A stretch of 64,000 bases of DNA from Multifurca ochricompacta (lineage: Eukaryota; Basidiomycota; Agaricomycetes; Russulales; Russulaceae). Positions 33,321-44,244 of the stretch are shown piece after piece. The notes under the pieces are model-generated. The model made no database searches. It saw only the letters and a program-made list of their open reading frames with translations, and was not told the DNA's origin. The DNA lies in contig WTXG01000162.1 of assembly GCA_022496185.1 (NCBI GenBank), positions 1-64,000 of the forward strand, written 5' to 3'. The position numbers were made by a program, and so were the translations under genes. Positions within the stretch are counted from its first letter, which is position 1, and each line of letters starts with the position of its first letter.

Positions 33321-34612
33321 TGGGAAATTATAATATTCTGGGAATGTAAACCATGGTTAAATAGCTCTATTCCAGGTCCCATCAATATTAAGATAACTAT
33401 GGTAACCATATATTATGGATTGGTTGCTGTACATTTGGTGGAGCATCAGATTCTGATATTTCTGATACCCACTCACAAACTGAGTCAATGAGTCCCCAAT
33501 TTGAAATGGCCATAGCTCCACAAGTTTTGATCAGAATTACATAATTATTGTTGCATTACATAACCCTTATCATGTACCTTTTATGGTATACCAAGACTTT
33601 GTTTATATTTGTTTTGGCTGATGTGATATTCAACAAACAGTGCAAAAGTGCAAAACATTGACTCAGTTTTGTGAGGCACTGTATACCCATACCCATACCC
33701 GGCAAAACCCATGGCACTTACCCGCGTGGGTATGAAAACCCTTGACAATCACTACTTCCACCAACTCAATTAGGCAGCAAAGGATGTTGAGGCAAGCCAA
33801 GGAACTCTCCTTGAGCTGTTTGATCGAATTGGAAGCTTCTTCAGACAACTTGAAACATATGTTGAAGTCTCACCAAGTGATGGGATGAGAGATATGATCG
33901 TGAAGATCATGGTGGAAGTACTATGTATACTTACAATTGCAACAAGGGAGATTAAGCAAGGGAGAACAAGTGAGTTGGGATGATCGAGAAGATAGGGCTG
34001 ATAATTTATATTTATTCAGAGAAATACTTCAAAAAGCTAGTGGGAAGGACCGATATCAAGGATGCACTTCAGAGGCTAGATAGGTTGACACAAGAAGAAG
34101 CTCAGATGGCTACTGCTCAAGTTTTGAAGGTCACCCAGAAGGTGGACAGAAAGGTGGATGGCATAGGGGACAGAGTGCAGCTGGTCGAAAGTATGGTGAA
34201 CAGCGTCGATGATAAGGTGGAGATCATCGATGGCAGAGTGCAAGGGATCGATAATAGAGTGAAAGGTGTTGATAAAAAAGTGCAGATTGTCGACGGCATG
34301 GTCCAAGGTGTTGATGACAGAATGAGGATTGTTGGCAACAAGGTTAACCAAATCATTGATGGTGAGTGGGACCCTATTAAGCTGGTCAATGGGTCTATTC
34401 TGAAACATTTTATGCTGGCAGAGGGAAAGGCAACAAGGGTATCAGTTCAGAAACTAGCGAATGACTTAGGCTATTTGAGCCGTTTGTGATTTCCTAGCTT
34501 GGATACCGCTGGGTAAATAGGCTCAACTGACCATCACCTTTTCACAGGAATTCAAATTCTAGAGAAGCTTCACAACTGGCTTTGCCCTCCAGATCCATCC
34601 ATCAATTACAAC

Positions 34613-35767
34613 TAGTGTTGTGATGGCCCCGGCTTGGCCTGAAGCTGCGGCTTAGGCTCGGCTTTTAGTGGCTCAGGCTTGTCAAAACTCAAGCCTGGGC
34701 CATAGCAACAGCTTCCGGCTGGCTTAGGCCCAAGCCGCGGCTTTACAAGTTTTAGTTTGGATCTTCTGATCACTTTTACTCTGCATTTCTGAAGGACTTG
34801 TAGTTTACATTATATCAACCCCTGGCCACTGCTTTGGCCTTCTGCCATATTATGTCTCCTATTTAACTCATGTAACATAAATTGTCTTAGTTTAGCTTGT
34901 ATCAATAACAAGTGTTTGTAACAGGTGCTTCTATCCCATGCTTGCTATGTAGATAAGATAAGATGTTGAGATCGTGGTGAAACTAAGAGTGAAAATCCAG
35001 CAAGAATAGACCTTTAAATAAGTTCTAGTACTATTCTATGAAATACCAAAGCCAATCGAGCATGCAATGTAAATCTAATTAGTTATCAGTGGCTTACTCT
35101 TCTAAGTACCCTGACACATCTTGTTTATTAACGCGCAATCATTTCTGCCAGTCTGGCATTATCTAAAATACATACTAGACTACTTTAGATCACTCTATAA
35201 TCAAATCATCAATTTGTATTACTCAAACAAAGGCTGCGTGTATCTATCAGTGTCCATGCGTAGGGCAGCGACTACTTGGCATCACATGGACTGGGTCAGA
35301 TCGGTCCAAACTCCTTCTTATCTTATCTAAGTCTAAGAAGGTTGACTCTGCAAGACACGCAATCACATGACACCCTCAGGATGGTTTTCAATTGGTCTGG
35401 GATGCCAAAAAATGTGCATCCAGGACATGTACTATATCAGCTACTAAGTTAAAGTAAACAAATGTATTATCTTGCAATGTGATTTAATCACATGATCAGT
35501 CTGAGATGTATATACTTAGTATTTTAATGAATGTGAGACATGTTTTTATCTCATCAATTGTTTTATCTAAACACAATCACAATTATGTTGCTATCTCTGT
35601 ACTGGTATTCTGGTTCAACAGTTTGCAAAAATCTGGATAGAAAGCGTGACTCAGCCACCAAAAGCCATGGGCCGCTGGAAGCTGTTTTCACGGCCTATGT
35701 TGGCCCGGCTTTTTCCGGCTCAGAAACGGCCGGCTTATGGCTTTGAGCTGAGCCATGCACATCACTA
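34613..35767 (+). mobile_element. Non-autonomous hAT element in NLR exon 6
   Basis: 1155 bp, TAGTGTTGTGATGG to GCACATCACTA, duplication ATTACAAC at 34605-34612 and 35768-35775. Removing it joins DPSINYN to TACSTHHEGTAQWF in frame. GC-rich ends hold GGCTTGG/AAGCC repeats. The middle contains an inverted stretch similar to 31600-31840, apparently from the hAT family of intron 2. Confidence 0.92.
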
Positions 35768-37526
35768 ATTACAACACTGCATGCAGCACTCACCACGAGG
35801 GGACTGCCCAGTGGTTCACCAATGGTGAAACTTTTATCGATTGGAAAGCATCAGGTTCTCTCTTGTGGATTCATGGAAAATGTATATTTCATCTACCTGC
35901 CAAAGAGTAACTTATACTAATGGCCTTCTGGTTTGCTAGCGGGATCTGGAAAGAGTATTCTCAGGTGTGTCTCTCACAATCAATTCTGCCTATGGAAATC
36001 TATGTTGATTACAACCAGCTCCGCAATCATCCAGAATATCGAGGCGATCTCAAATGCTGGCTCTGCACTTATGGCCTACTTTTATTTTGATTTCAAGGAC
36101 ACCGGCAAGCAGGACCCTTGTGCCTTGCTATCCTCCCTTCTGATTCAGCTTTGCAATCAATCCAACATTTATTGCGACATTCTTGTTGCTTTGTACTCGA
36201 TTCACCATCAAGGCTCAAAACAGCCCGGCCATGATGCGCTTATTCAATGCCTTCAGGACATGCTCACTGTCCCAGGGCAAATTCCAATTTATTTAATCAT
36301 GGACGCGTTGGACAAATGTCCGAACAGTTCTGGAATACCATCGGCGCGTGAAAGGGTACTTGAGCTAGTGGAAAGATTTCTAGAGCTGAACCTCCCAAAT
36401 TTGTGACTTTGCATCACTAGTCATCCTGAGATTGATATCCAGACCTCCCTGGATCCTGTAACATCTCATCGTGTGTCCCTTCATGATGAAAATGGTCAAA
36501 AGGATGATATCATCAACTATGTCAGCTCTGTGGTTTACTCAGATAGAAAGATGCGGAGGTGGCGAGATGAGGACAAGACTTTAGTGATTGAGGTGCTCTC
36601 AGACAGAGCTGATGGAATGTAAGAGTGACGCTCTTTGATGGTCATACATTTTCATGGTATGAAACAGGTTTCAATGGGTTTTCTGCCAACTTGAAATTCT
36701 TCGGCATTGTCTCCCACCAAGTGTATGGCGTATCCTTGACAAATTACCGGAGAGTTTGGACAAGACATACGAACGCGTACTAAGGGAGATTAATAAGGCA
36801 AACCGAGAACACGCATATCGTCTATTGCAATGCCTTATGGCAGCAGTTCGGCCACTTAGCATTGAAGAGCTTGCAGAAGTCCTTGCCATCGACTTCAACG
36901 CCGGAGGTATTCCGAAGCTAAACGTGGACTGGCACTGGGAGGATCAAGAACAAGCTGTACTCTCCGCGTGCTCGAGTCTAATCACCGTCATTGACGTCGG
37001 CGGTTCCCAAGTGGTTCAATTTTCGCACTTCTCTGTGAAGGAGTTCCTGACCTTGGATCGCCTCGCTGCTTCGAAGGTAGATGTTTCGAATTATCATATT
37101 CATCTAGAGCCTGCGCATACCATCCTTGCACAACCTTGTCTTGGTGTCTTACTACGATTGGACGACCAGATTGATAAGGAGAGCATCAAGAGCTTTCCTC
37201 TAGTTCAATATTCCGTTCAATGCTGGTTGAACCATGCGCAATTCGAGGGTGTATATTCACATATAGAAGAAGGGACCTACCATCTTTTTGATGCAGACAA
37301 GCCTCACCTTTCGGTGTTTCTCTGGGTGCGCTCATCAATGACTGGGATTCATCCAGAACGACTTGAAACTGTCCCCTGTACTACACTGCGGAATTTGGGT
37401 TCCTTAAATTGGTAGAAGGCCTCATTGCCAGGCACCCAGAAGATCTGAACGCCACTGGCGGGTACCACAGTAATCCTCTGCTCATAGCAATGCAGAGTGG
37501 CAATGAAAAGGTCTCACAGCTACTAC

Positions 37527-38028
37527 TAGTGATGTTCTGGCCCGGCTTGGCCCAAAAGCCGCGGCTTTGGCTCGGCCTGAGGCGGCTCCGGCTTTCCTGA
37601 AGTCTGGGCCGAGCCAAAGCCGCCACAGACGGCTTGGCCCTGGCCTGGCTTGGCCCAAGCCACGGCTTTTGGCAGAGAAAATTTTATGACATATAACTAG
37701 TAGTTATAGTTCAGCTAATCCAAATCTGACTTGGTGTGTTATGTATTGCAAAGCTATATCGAAGAAAAAGTTTGAAATGCCGTGATAAGCATGATCACGT
37801 GACCCAAATCAACCACTTTGTGATCAGATTTCTACTGATTTTGACAATTGCTATTGCACTTGTATGTGCTGTTGAAAGCCACGGCCTGAGCTGGCGGCTT
37901 TGGCTTTTAGTTTCTCTGAGCTGGGCCAAAGCCCTTGCTGGGCCGTCACAACGGCCTGGCTTGGCCCGGCCCAAACAGGCCCGGCTTGGCCCAGCTTCTG
38001 GCTTTGAGCCGGGCCAGGCACATCACTA
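37527..38028 (+). mobile_element. hAT MITE in the NLR ankyrin exon
   Basis: 502 bp, TAGTGATGTTCTGGCCCGG to GCACATCACTA, duplication GCTACTAC at 37519-37526 and 38029-38036. Removing it joins KVSQLL to LKHGADMNY. End sequence resembles the element at 34613. Confidence 0.94.
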
Positions 38029-38096
38029 GCTACTACTCAAGCATGGTGCAGATATGAACTACAGGGGTTGGGCACGTATGACCCCGCTACATGTAG

Positions 38097-38680
38097 TGTC
38101 ACAACCTCTACCGTCTGTCCCCGTTTTCTTTCTGCTGCCCAGCGATGACCCCTCCTTGCCGCCCACTTTACACTTCTCGATCACGTCTCCATCGTGGGAC
38201 CCCTCACGTGCCCTGCTCCCTTCCCCGTGACCTCCATTGTACTTGTTGACTCGTTGTTTGCTTATGATTGCTTCCTTATCTCCTTATCTCCTTATCTTAA
38301 GATCGGACACTTACTTAGTACCCTATCAGAAGCAAGGCTTTACGCCCTCCGCTTTCGTATATTTGGGCCCATCTGACTCAGTATTCTTATCTCATAGACG
38401 CCCACTGAGTTACGTATATAAGTCCGCTGTAGCTACCCTGTAGACCTCAGACTTGACTTATTGAATACATTGGTGCCTGTCTTTCGGACATCCCTTTGAT
38501 CTCTGACTCAGTTGTCTCAAGTGCTTTTGGCACTTCTCCATTCAACATCGTCTTAGGGAGGCGTCCCTTTGACCTTGACTCATTCCCCTTGTACTCCAAG
38601 GAGCCTTATTGGTTCTTATCTGACTCTACGAATTACGCTGTCACACAAGTCGTGTGGAACGTCCTGCACCGGACGTAACA
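38097..38680 (+). repeat. Solo LTR-A in the NLR ankyrin exon
   Basis: 584 bp, TGTCACAACC to GACGTAACA, duplication TGTAG at 38092-38096 and 38681-38685. Its removal restores TPLHVASSCGYFD. Confidence 0.95.
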
Positions 38681-39152
38681 TGTAGCATCATCGTGTGGAT
38701 ATTTCGATATTGCACAATGGCTACTCAACCATGGAGCAGATCCAAGCGCCCTGGATGAGCACCACTGTACCTCATTGCATATAGCTGCAAGTGGCGGATA
38801 CAGTGACATTGTTCAGATCCTTCTTGACCACAATGTAGGTGTCGACTCCAGGCGCACCAGTGGCCAAACGCCACTACATAAAGCAGCAGAACAAGGCAAG
38901 TTAGAGCCCATATGCTTATTGCTGGAGCATGGTGCGAATCCAAATGCACAAGATGGAGGACAATCAACCCCGCTTCATGAAGCAGCGAGCAGGGGATATT
39001 TGCAGACCATACAGCTGCTTCTCGACCATGGTGCGAATGTACAACTGGAGAATGGAAATGGTGAGACAGCATTTCAAGTGGTGACAAAAGAAGGTCACAA
39101 TAAAGTCGCACAATTACTGTCGGAGAATGGCGGTGGCAGACAAAAAGAATGA

Positions 39153-40373
39153 GGTATGAAATGTAGCACTCAAGCCCCGCTCTGCAGGTACCTAAGCCGT
39201 TCAAGTTATTTATGTGACCTTTTGTAGTACATGACCATACGCCTAGTTCCGATCAGCAAAGACAGATATCACTTTTAGTTCTGACCAGTACTGCAAGGGT
39301 ATGCCGATAGTGGAGAGCAAGTAGCTAATGGACCAGGACATGGAGGTGGGGAAAGCATGCAGAAAAGACAAAAACAAATGAAAGAGATTGATAGTTTGAC
39401 CTTATAAGCAAGGTAGCATTATGGGCCTAGGTTAAGGAAGCATTTGGGGGGGGACTACCCGACACGTGATCGGAGAAAAAAAAAAAGAATCAAACCCAAT
39501 TGTAGATACGAAGGTAGTTTTTTTGACCTCATCATCCATCTCAACTCATCTCGTCTGTGTGTGCGGAACCAAATAATCAAGATTCCTTCCTATACTATGT
39601 TATCAAAGTAGTATAAAATGGAATGGATATTTTGGGGTGCACGCACGAGTAAGAGAAACAAAAAAACTCGAGGCTGTTTAGTATAGTAAGATTTACAAAT
39701 CGGGACTCAACTCTTTTGAGGCAATGCGAGGCGCGCTCACGTTCCTAAAATCATCAAAAAGTGTCCATTCCATCAAACAAGAAAAGGGTAATATCTCTCA
39801 CCTCATTCCGAGTGTCATCAACGGTCTCGCGCACCTCTGGAGGAAGGCGAAGACAGATGACAATGGGCAATCAACAACTAAAACTAATCTTATTCCATTG
39901 TCAAATTTCGCTTATGTTAGTCTAAGTTCTATACTTATTGCTATTATTACTACTCAAAGTTGTAGGGGGGGAGTATCACGAAAGGAGGTATCATGAGAAA
40001 CAAAATGTGCGGATATGGCTGGATATAAAAAAAATCGAAGCTTGTGTTTTATTTTTTGTTTTGCTTTTGTTTTGTTTCATCTCATTTGTGGCGTGGCGAC
40101 GGGAGATCAATTTAGTCCAATCAATCAAATATCAAATCAATCTTCCCAAGTTCCATCCTCGAAACGAGTCTATCCTCGCCAAGAACAGGAGCACATACGC
40201 GTCGTCAAGAATTCGTGGATGCAAATGTTTTGCATTCAAGTTGTCGTCAAAATGCTTCCAGTAAGTCCGGGAGAGGGGGGGAAGGTGAAGGAAGTGATGT
40301 CGTTTTTGAAAAGAATTTACTCCGTCGCTGCGCTCCGCAGCAGCGAAAAGTCGTGTGTCATTTCCCCAGTTGA
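39153..40373. other. Intergenic region between convergent genes
   Basis: It holds the 3' flanks of the NLR gene and the O-fucosyltransferase-like gene. A G-run lies near 39447 and an A-run near 39475. Short open frames on both strands have no recognisable domains. I see no repeat copies here. Confidence 0.5.
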
Positions 40374-42284
40374 TCACCAGAAGCGCATCGTGTTCCATTC
40401 AAGGCCTTGTGCAGCTCGTAACATGTTCACATTTGACGTCATACTAGAGAACTATTATCCGTAGGCGATCAGCACTAACACAGCCTAACGCCCCCGCAAA
40501 ACAGAGCAAAGAGGCAAAAACACACACGCACCCCGTTTCCCATAAACACTTCCGCTCGCTGGGCGACTGCCATATCCATCGCTTGAGAGTTATGTTTTTG
40601 TTCGCCCGTCAATACTAAATCCCGACTCGTCCCGATATGCTCCCATACGGGCATACCTCCCTTCTTCGCGTCCTCTTGTAATGCTTCTTTGAGCTTCTCC
40701 AGCCATTCCGGTTTCCCATTCGTCAACACGTACACGCGCCTGAGTTGAGTCGTGGAAGAAAGCGAGGCCCGCACTTCCCGCACCCGTCTCACGATATCCT
40801 CGATTTCAGGAAAACAGTGCTCACGATATTGCGCGTGATCCTCTTCCGATGCATCGCCCACTCTAAGCGGAGGTGGAGGGATGAACCGATCGGGCAGTCC
40901 AGGGAATTCATTAAACCCCATAAAATGTGCATACCAATTCGCCAGATTCTTGCAATGGTCTATGTAATCTCCACGTCGAATGTGCAGCGCAAGCAGACCT
41001 GAGAGAGGAGCAGTGGAGGCAGAAGGGTTGAAGGAGCTTGGGGAAATGGAGGAAAGCGCAGGATGGATCACTTGTGCATTAGCCACGAGCGCAGCGAGGA
41101 TCAGTGGCGACCAGGAAAAGTGAGTGATGATTGGCGACTTGGATATTGATGGCCAAATGTCGAGCAGTCTAGTCGAGTCACCGAATACCCTTTCCCAGAA
41201 ACCGACTCAGATCCGACGCGTCCGTGAAAGAAGAGGAAAGAGAACGCACAGGTAATTAAATATCTGGCCTGAATGCTCCTTAATCTCTACACACCGGTCC
41301 TCTGTCTGCTCTAGTTTATCAAGCCACGCCTGGAGGAGCGTTGCAGCAGACGCGTCCGGTAAAGCGCCGTCGACCTCTATGCGATCGATAATAGTGCGGT
41401 TAGGGCACACTTCATTAAAGAATTCAGGAATGACCGCAGGAACACCGTTTGTGGAGGGTGGAAAAGGGTCTCCAGCAACAGGACCTTTGGATGTGAATAA
41501 ATATGAGGGTGCCCATATACGGAGGGGGGGAGGGGGGAAGATGGGGTAGGGCATACCAGAGAGTAGCGCAGTCAGTGGCACGCGAGCGGGGATTCGCTTG
41601 TCATTAAAGCTGGAAAAGTCACTGGACGTTTTATCCCAAGTATAGTTATCAAACACGAAACTGCACGAAGAAAATAGAAAAGGGTTGAGTGCGTTGGGGA
41701 CGGCCGACCATGAGGATTGTACGTACGTTCGTTTCGCGAGGTAAGCGAGGTGAGCGTTAAATAGGAGTTCTTGCATCGCATTACCCCATCCTACGCCTAT
41801 TTTATTCGTTCGATGAGTCAGCAACTGGGTGAGCGACTGCGGACAAGACAAGGGAAAAAAAAAACAAAGGCGCACCCCAAACGTGATTCGAGAAAAAAAT
41901 GTAGCGTCCCTCCCTCCCTTGCGGGAAGGGTAAATCAGGATTATGTTGTGGTAGACGTTTCTCCCTCTCGTGCCATTCATAAAATCGGGGTGGGTCGACG
42001 CCTCCCTCTGGCTTCGGTAGGTCCTGAAGATAGAGAGGGATATCGTCCTGGTGACGATGAGAGGATGAAGAAAGAAAAGACCAGGTGTAGAGGAATGCGC
42101 CTGTTGCGAGGACGGCGAGGACCAAAGAAAAGCCACGAATTCTACGAGGGAGGGAAAGATGTACATAAAATGGACTAGAAACTGATCTTTCTGCCGCCGT
42201 CGCCGTCGCCGTCACTGGACCAGGTAGTGGAAGTGGAAGACGAAACATTGAAGGTGAGCGCCATGAGAAGAATGCTAACCCCAA
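40374..42284 (-). CDS. GDP-fucose protein O-fucosyltransferase-like, type II membrane protein
   Basis: O-FucT-type glycosyltransferases move fucose from GDP-fucose; the acceptor here is unknown. Minus-strand exons: 42284-41876, 41796-41727, 41660-41557, 41484-41250, 41189-40532 and 40451-40374 are the parts I can join, with introns of 60-80 bp and GT/AG ends. Start is ATG 42284 or the in-frame ATG 42248. A signal anchor (GFSLVLAVLATGAFLYTWSF) near residue 45 is followed by a luminal domain with VWGVGWGNAMQELLFNAH, the GDP-binding-like LALHIRRGDY, and a C-terminal MGNG / FSSMTSNVNMLR block before the stop at 40374-40376. No stop or frameshift is seen. Family is confident; substrate is not. Confidence 0.82.
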
Positions 42285-42339
42285 CCAGAGACGTGGCGAT
42301 TCTATGACGTAATGTGTTTATTTGTTGATTACGTACGAT

Positions 42340-42976
42340 TCACAATCTACTCCGATTAAAACTCAGACTATAGTCCTTGTCCTGGCGATCCTCCTTTGGA
42401 TACTCTGGATAGGTAGCACGAACAAGTTCAATGGCCCTTTCGATGAGATCCCTGTCCACTTGAAACGTAACCATCCGCATTGCTTCTTCAATTTCAAAAA
42501 ATGCACTCTCATAGCTCTCGTCCTCAGTCTGAACACCCTCAATTTTCTCCGCGCCAGTCCAAATGGTAGCGAACCACGAGATGAGTTGTACACCACCACC
42601 ACCACCACAACCACTAGCGTAACCTCCTACCATTCCTTGAGTCCGACGTATGGTGAACATGAACGGTTCCTCGCTCCCGCGTACCAGCACAGCCGCGTCT
42701 GCGGTCTGCGCTCCGACTGCCGGGGCGCGCGTGATCAAGTCGAGGGGAAGAAGTCTGCAGGGGTAACCGGTCTCTTCGAACGTCTCTCTTACGGCTGTCG
42801 TGATGATATTCTCCCCGCGATCTTTGCGACCCTTTGGGAGCAACCACTGCCCTCTAGCGTTGTGGTGTATGAGACAGACGCGGAGTGGTGCGTGCGTCGA
42901 CGCGAAGAGGATGGAACCCCCGAGATGAGGAAATTAGAAGACGGGAATTGCTCGGTGGGTATCTGGGAAGAGCCAT
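42340..42976 (-). CDS. Nudix hydrolase, diphosphoinositol-polyphosphate phosphatase-like
   Basis: Nudix enzymes cleave X-linked nucleoside or inositol diphosphates. The Nudix box is clear (LPKGRKDRGE ... AVRETFEETGY, about 42770-42840), preceded by APLRVCLIHHN and followed by LISWFATIW and a C-terminal helix (DRDLIERAIELVRATYPEY). The open frame covers 167 aa from LPKG. Upstream coding (ATG 42974-42976, MALPRYP, then TEQFPSSNFLIS, then SILFASTHA) lies in three frames that would join with one extra base in a CCC run and one in a GGGGG run. That means assembly errors, or a damaged 5' end. A Gly-rich insert (GCGGGGGV) is unusual. Confidence 0.72.
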
Positions 42977-43660
42977 TCAATGGTGTGTGTGTTTAGGAAG
43001 TTGGATAGCAGTTACGGTCGCGGTGTATGAGTTGGTGGAGATGGTGAAGATAGTCTGGGTTTTTATGCTCGAGGAGTTTTGAGCGAGCATTTCCACATAT
43101 CGTTTTTTTTTTACAAGAGAAGGACTGCGTGAGTGCTAAGCATGAACTAGTTATTGGGAGTTATCAAGAAACGTTTGCAAAGCGTGTCTATATCGAAGCA
43201 CTTGTTAATATCATGACCACGCCACAATCATGACCAACTGAGCCTTATCGCAGTGGAAGGAGCAATATCCATGATCCCAACCGAGTCGTGGACGACTGGT
43301 TAATACCACCAATCACCAACAAAGCCAGCATCCTTCTTTCTCCCAAACCACCACCATCAAGCTTGAGCCTTGCTCACTTTGGGGTGTTTTTGTTAGTTAG
43401 ATTGTACCACTACCAGTTTTCTAGTCCTCTCATTGCAGGCCCCTTCAGCCCATAAGTTTTACACCATCAATATGTCCAGTGGCAATGCCACCAACCCCAT
43501 TTCAGTGGGTTTGTCATCTTCAGCAGACTCATTGATCATAGCCACTGGGGCACAAGTTGTGACCCCCTCCCCTCCTCCTCCATATGTCCCTCCACCCTGT
43601 ATGGGTGGGACCCATCTTAACCTTGGGGTTCCCAACCCACTTAATTTCCCACCTGGTATA
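42977..43660. other. Nudix upstream region and unrecognised ORF
   Basis: The first 400 bases hold a T-run (43101-43112) and no repeat copy. A plus-strand ORF starting near 43472 (MSSGNATNPISVG, then Pro-rich) runs to 43699. It ends against copia sequence and might be a gag-like or host fragment; I do not recognise it. Confidence 0.35.
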
Positions 43661-44244
43661 CAAAGTCTCCAGATTCCAGCTCTCTCATTCCAGCACTAAT
43701 CCAAGTCCATTGACCATAATGTCAAAAGATGCTCTTGGTAGAGACTTTGTGAAGCCATCTGCCAGCATCTTGCCAGTGGGGGTTCACACTAATTCAATTA
43801 TGTGCGATTCTATGTATCCCCTAATGGCATGGTACTTGATAGGTATGTGCTTTGACCACCTTCCTGTGACAGGGTTTAATGCTAAATCTACAGCACCCTT
43901 ATTGTCACAGTGGAGTAGTATAGGGGAGGATACCTCATACCCTAATTCCTCCATAAATGTCCTATACCACACTGCCTGATTTGCAGCCTCAGAGAGGCTC
44001 ATATATTCAGCCTTGGTGGTGGACTGTGCTACTGTTGTCTGCTTTCTGGAACACCATGATATGGCACCATTAGCTAAGAAGTACACATAGCCTGAGGTAG
44101 AGTGGCAGTCCTCTTGATCTCCCCATGAGGAATCTGCAAAGCCATGAAGGCCAATCTCCCTATTCCCTCCAGAATACTGCAACTTGTAGTCTTTTGTACT
44201 ATTAAGATATTTTAAGACATATTTTGCAAGTCGCATATGATCTT
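43661..44244 (-). pseudogene. Copia RNase H C-terminal fragment
   Basis: It matches 62722-63250 almost throughout. RNase H features are ADSSWGDQ, STTKAEYMSL, HCDNKGAVDLA and KHIPIKYHAIRGY. It is cut upstream by a hAT element at 44245 and keeps about 30 bases of the 3' flank seen in the other copy. Confidence 0.85.

Larger units (their letters stand above)
32061..33681. mobile_element. Palindromic Tc1 element 2, complete
   Basis: 1621 bp from CAGTGCCTCACAAAACTGAG to its inverse, flanked by TA on both sides (32059-32060 and 33682-33683). Almost the whole element is one inverted repeat of roughly 760 bp per arm with a short unpaired middle (about 32825-32920). Each end also has an inner inverted copy of the outer 20 bases (CATTGACTCAGTTTTGTGAG, about 32250). 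Confidence 0.93.
30681..33754 (+). mobile_element. Non-autonomous hAT element in NLR intron 2
   Basis: Ends TAGTGATTG and CAATCACTA. Flanks are CTTCCACA (30673-30680) and CTTCCACC (33755-33762), an 8-bp duplication with one mismatch. Sub-terminal sequence is rich in GGGTA/TACCC repeats able to fold (ACCTGTACCCATACCCGT with ACGGGTACAGGT). The AAGTTCTTTACTTGCAT module is repeated. No transposase. It contains Tc1 palindrome 2. Confidence 0.82.
30642..33773 (+). other. NLR intron 2, expanded to 3.1 kb
   Basis: Donor GTAAAC follows VLLL and acceptor CAATTAG precedes AAKDVEAS. Neighbouring introns are about 50-65 bp; without the hAT element this one would also be about 60 bp. Confidence 0.8.
27893..39152 (+). 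pseudogene. STAND/NLR gene: Goodbye, NACHT, ankyrin, disrupted by transposons
   Basis: Fungal NLRs are nucleotide-driven switches in self/non-self recognition. ATG 27893 (MSQTLSTTASSS). Exons: 27893-28000 plus 30349-30528, 30591-30641, 33774-33969, 34020-34361, 34422-34481, 34548-34612 plus 35776-35881, 35940-35964, 36019-36618, 36668-39152; introns about 49-66 bp except intron 2. The Goodbye-type N-terminus (TGKD, LTKWLNPTVNVLYAFSA) leads to a heptad region (VQGIDNRVKGVDKKV), NACHT P-loop GKSGSGKS made across an intron, Walker B IYLIMDALDK (about 36290), and ankyrin units (TPLHKAAEQGKLEP, TPLHEAASRGYLQT). Breaks: insertions at 28001, 34613, 37527 and 38097, a TGA at 36404-36406 (LPNL*LCITS, Arg expected) and a one-base loss in the C run near 37375. 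Domain order is secure; exon ends are read by eye. Confidence 0.88.

Noticed and set aside
34076..34408. 110-codon minus-strand ORF in the NLR linker
   Set aside because: Shadow of the heptad region of the sense frame; the sense frame has introns and domain support.
39724..40464. Plus-strand ORFs of 88-149 codons
   Set aside because: They overlap the last exon of the O-fucosyltransferase-like gene or have low-complexity text; no recognised domain.
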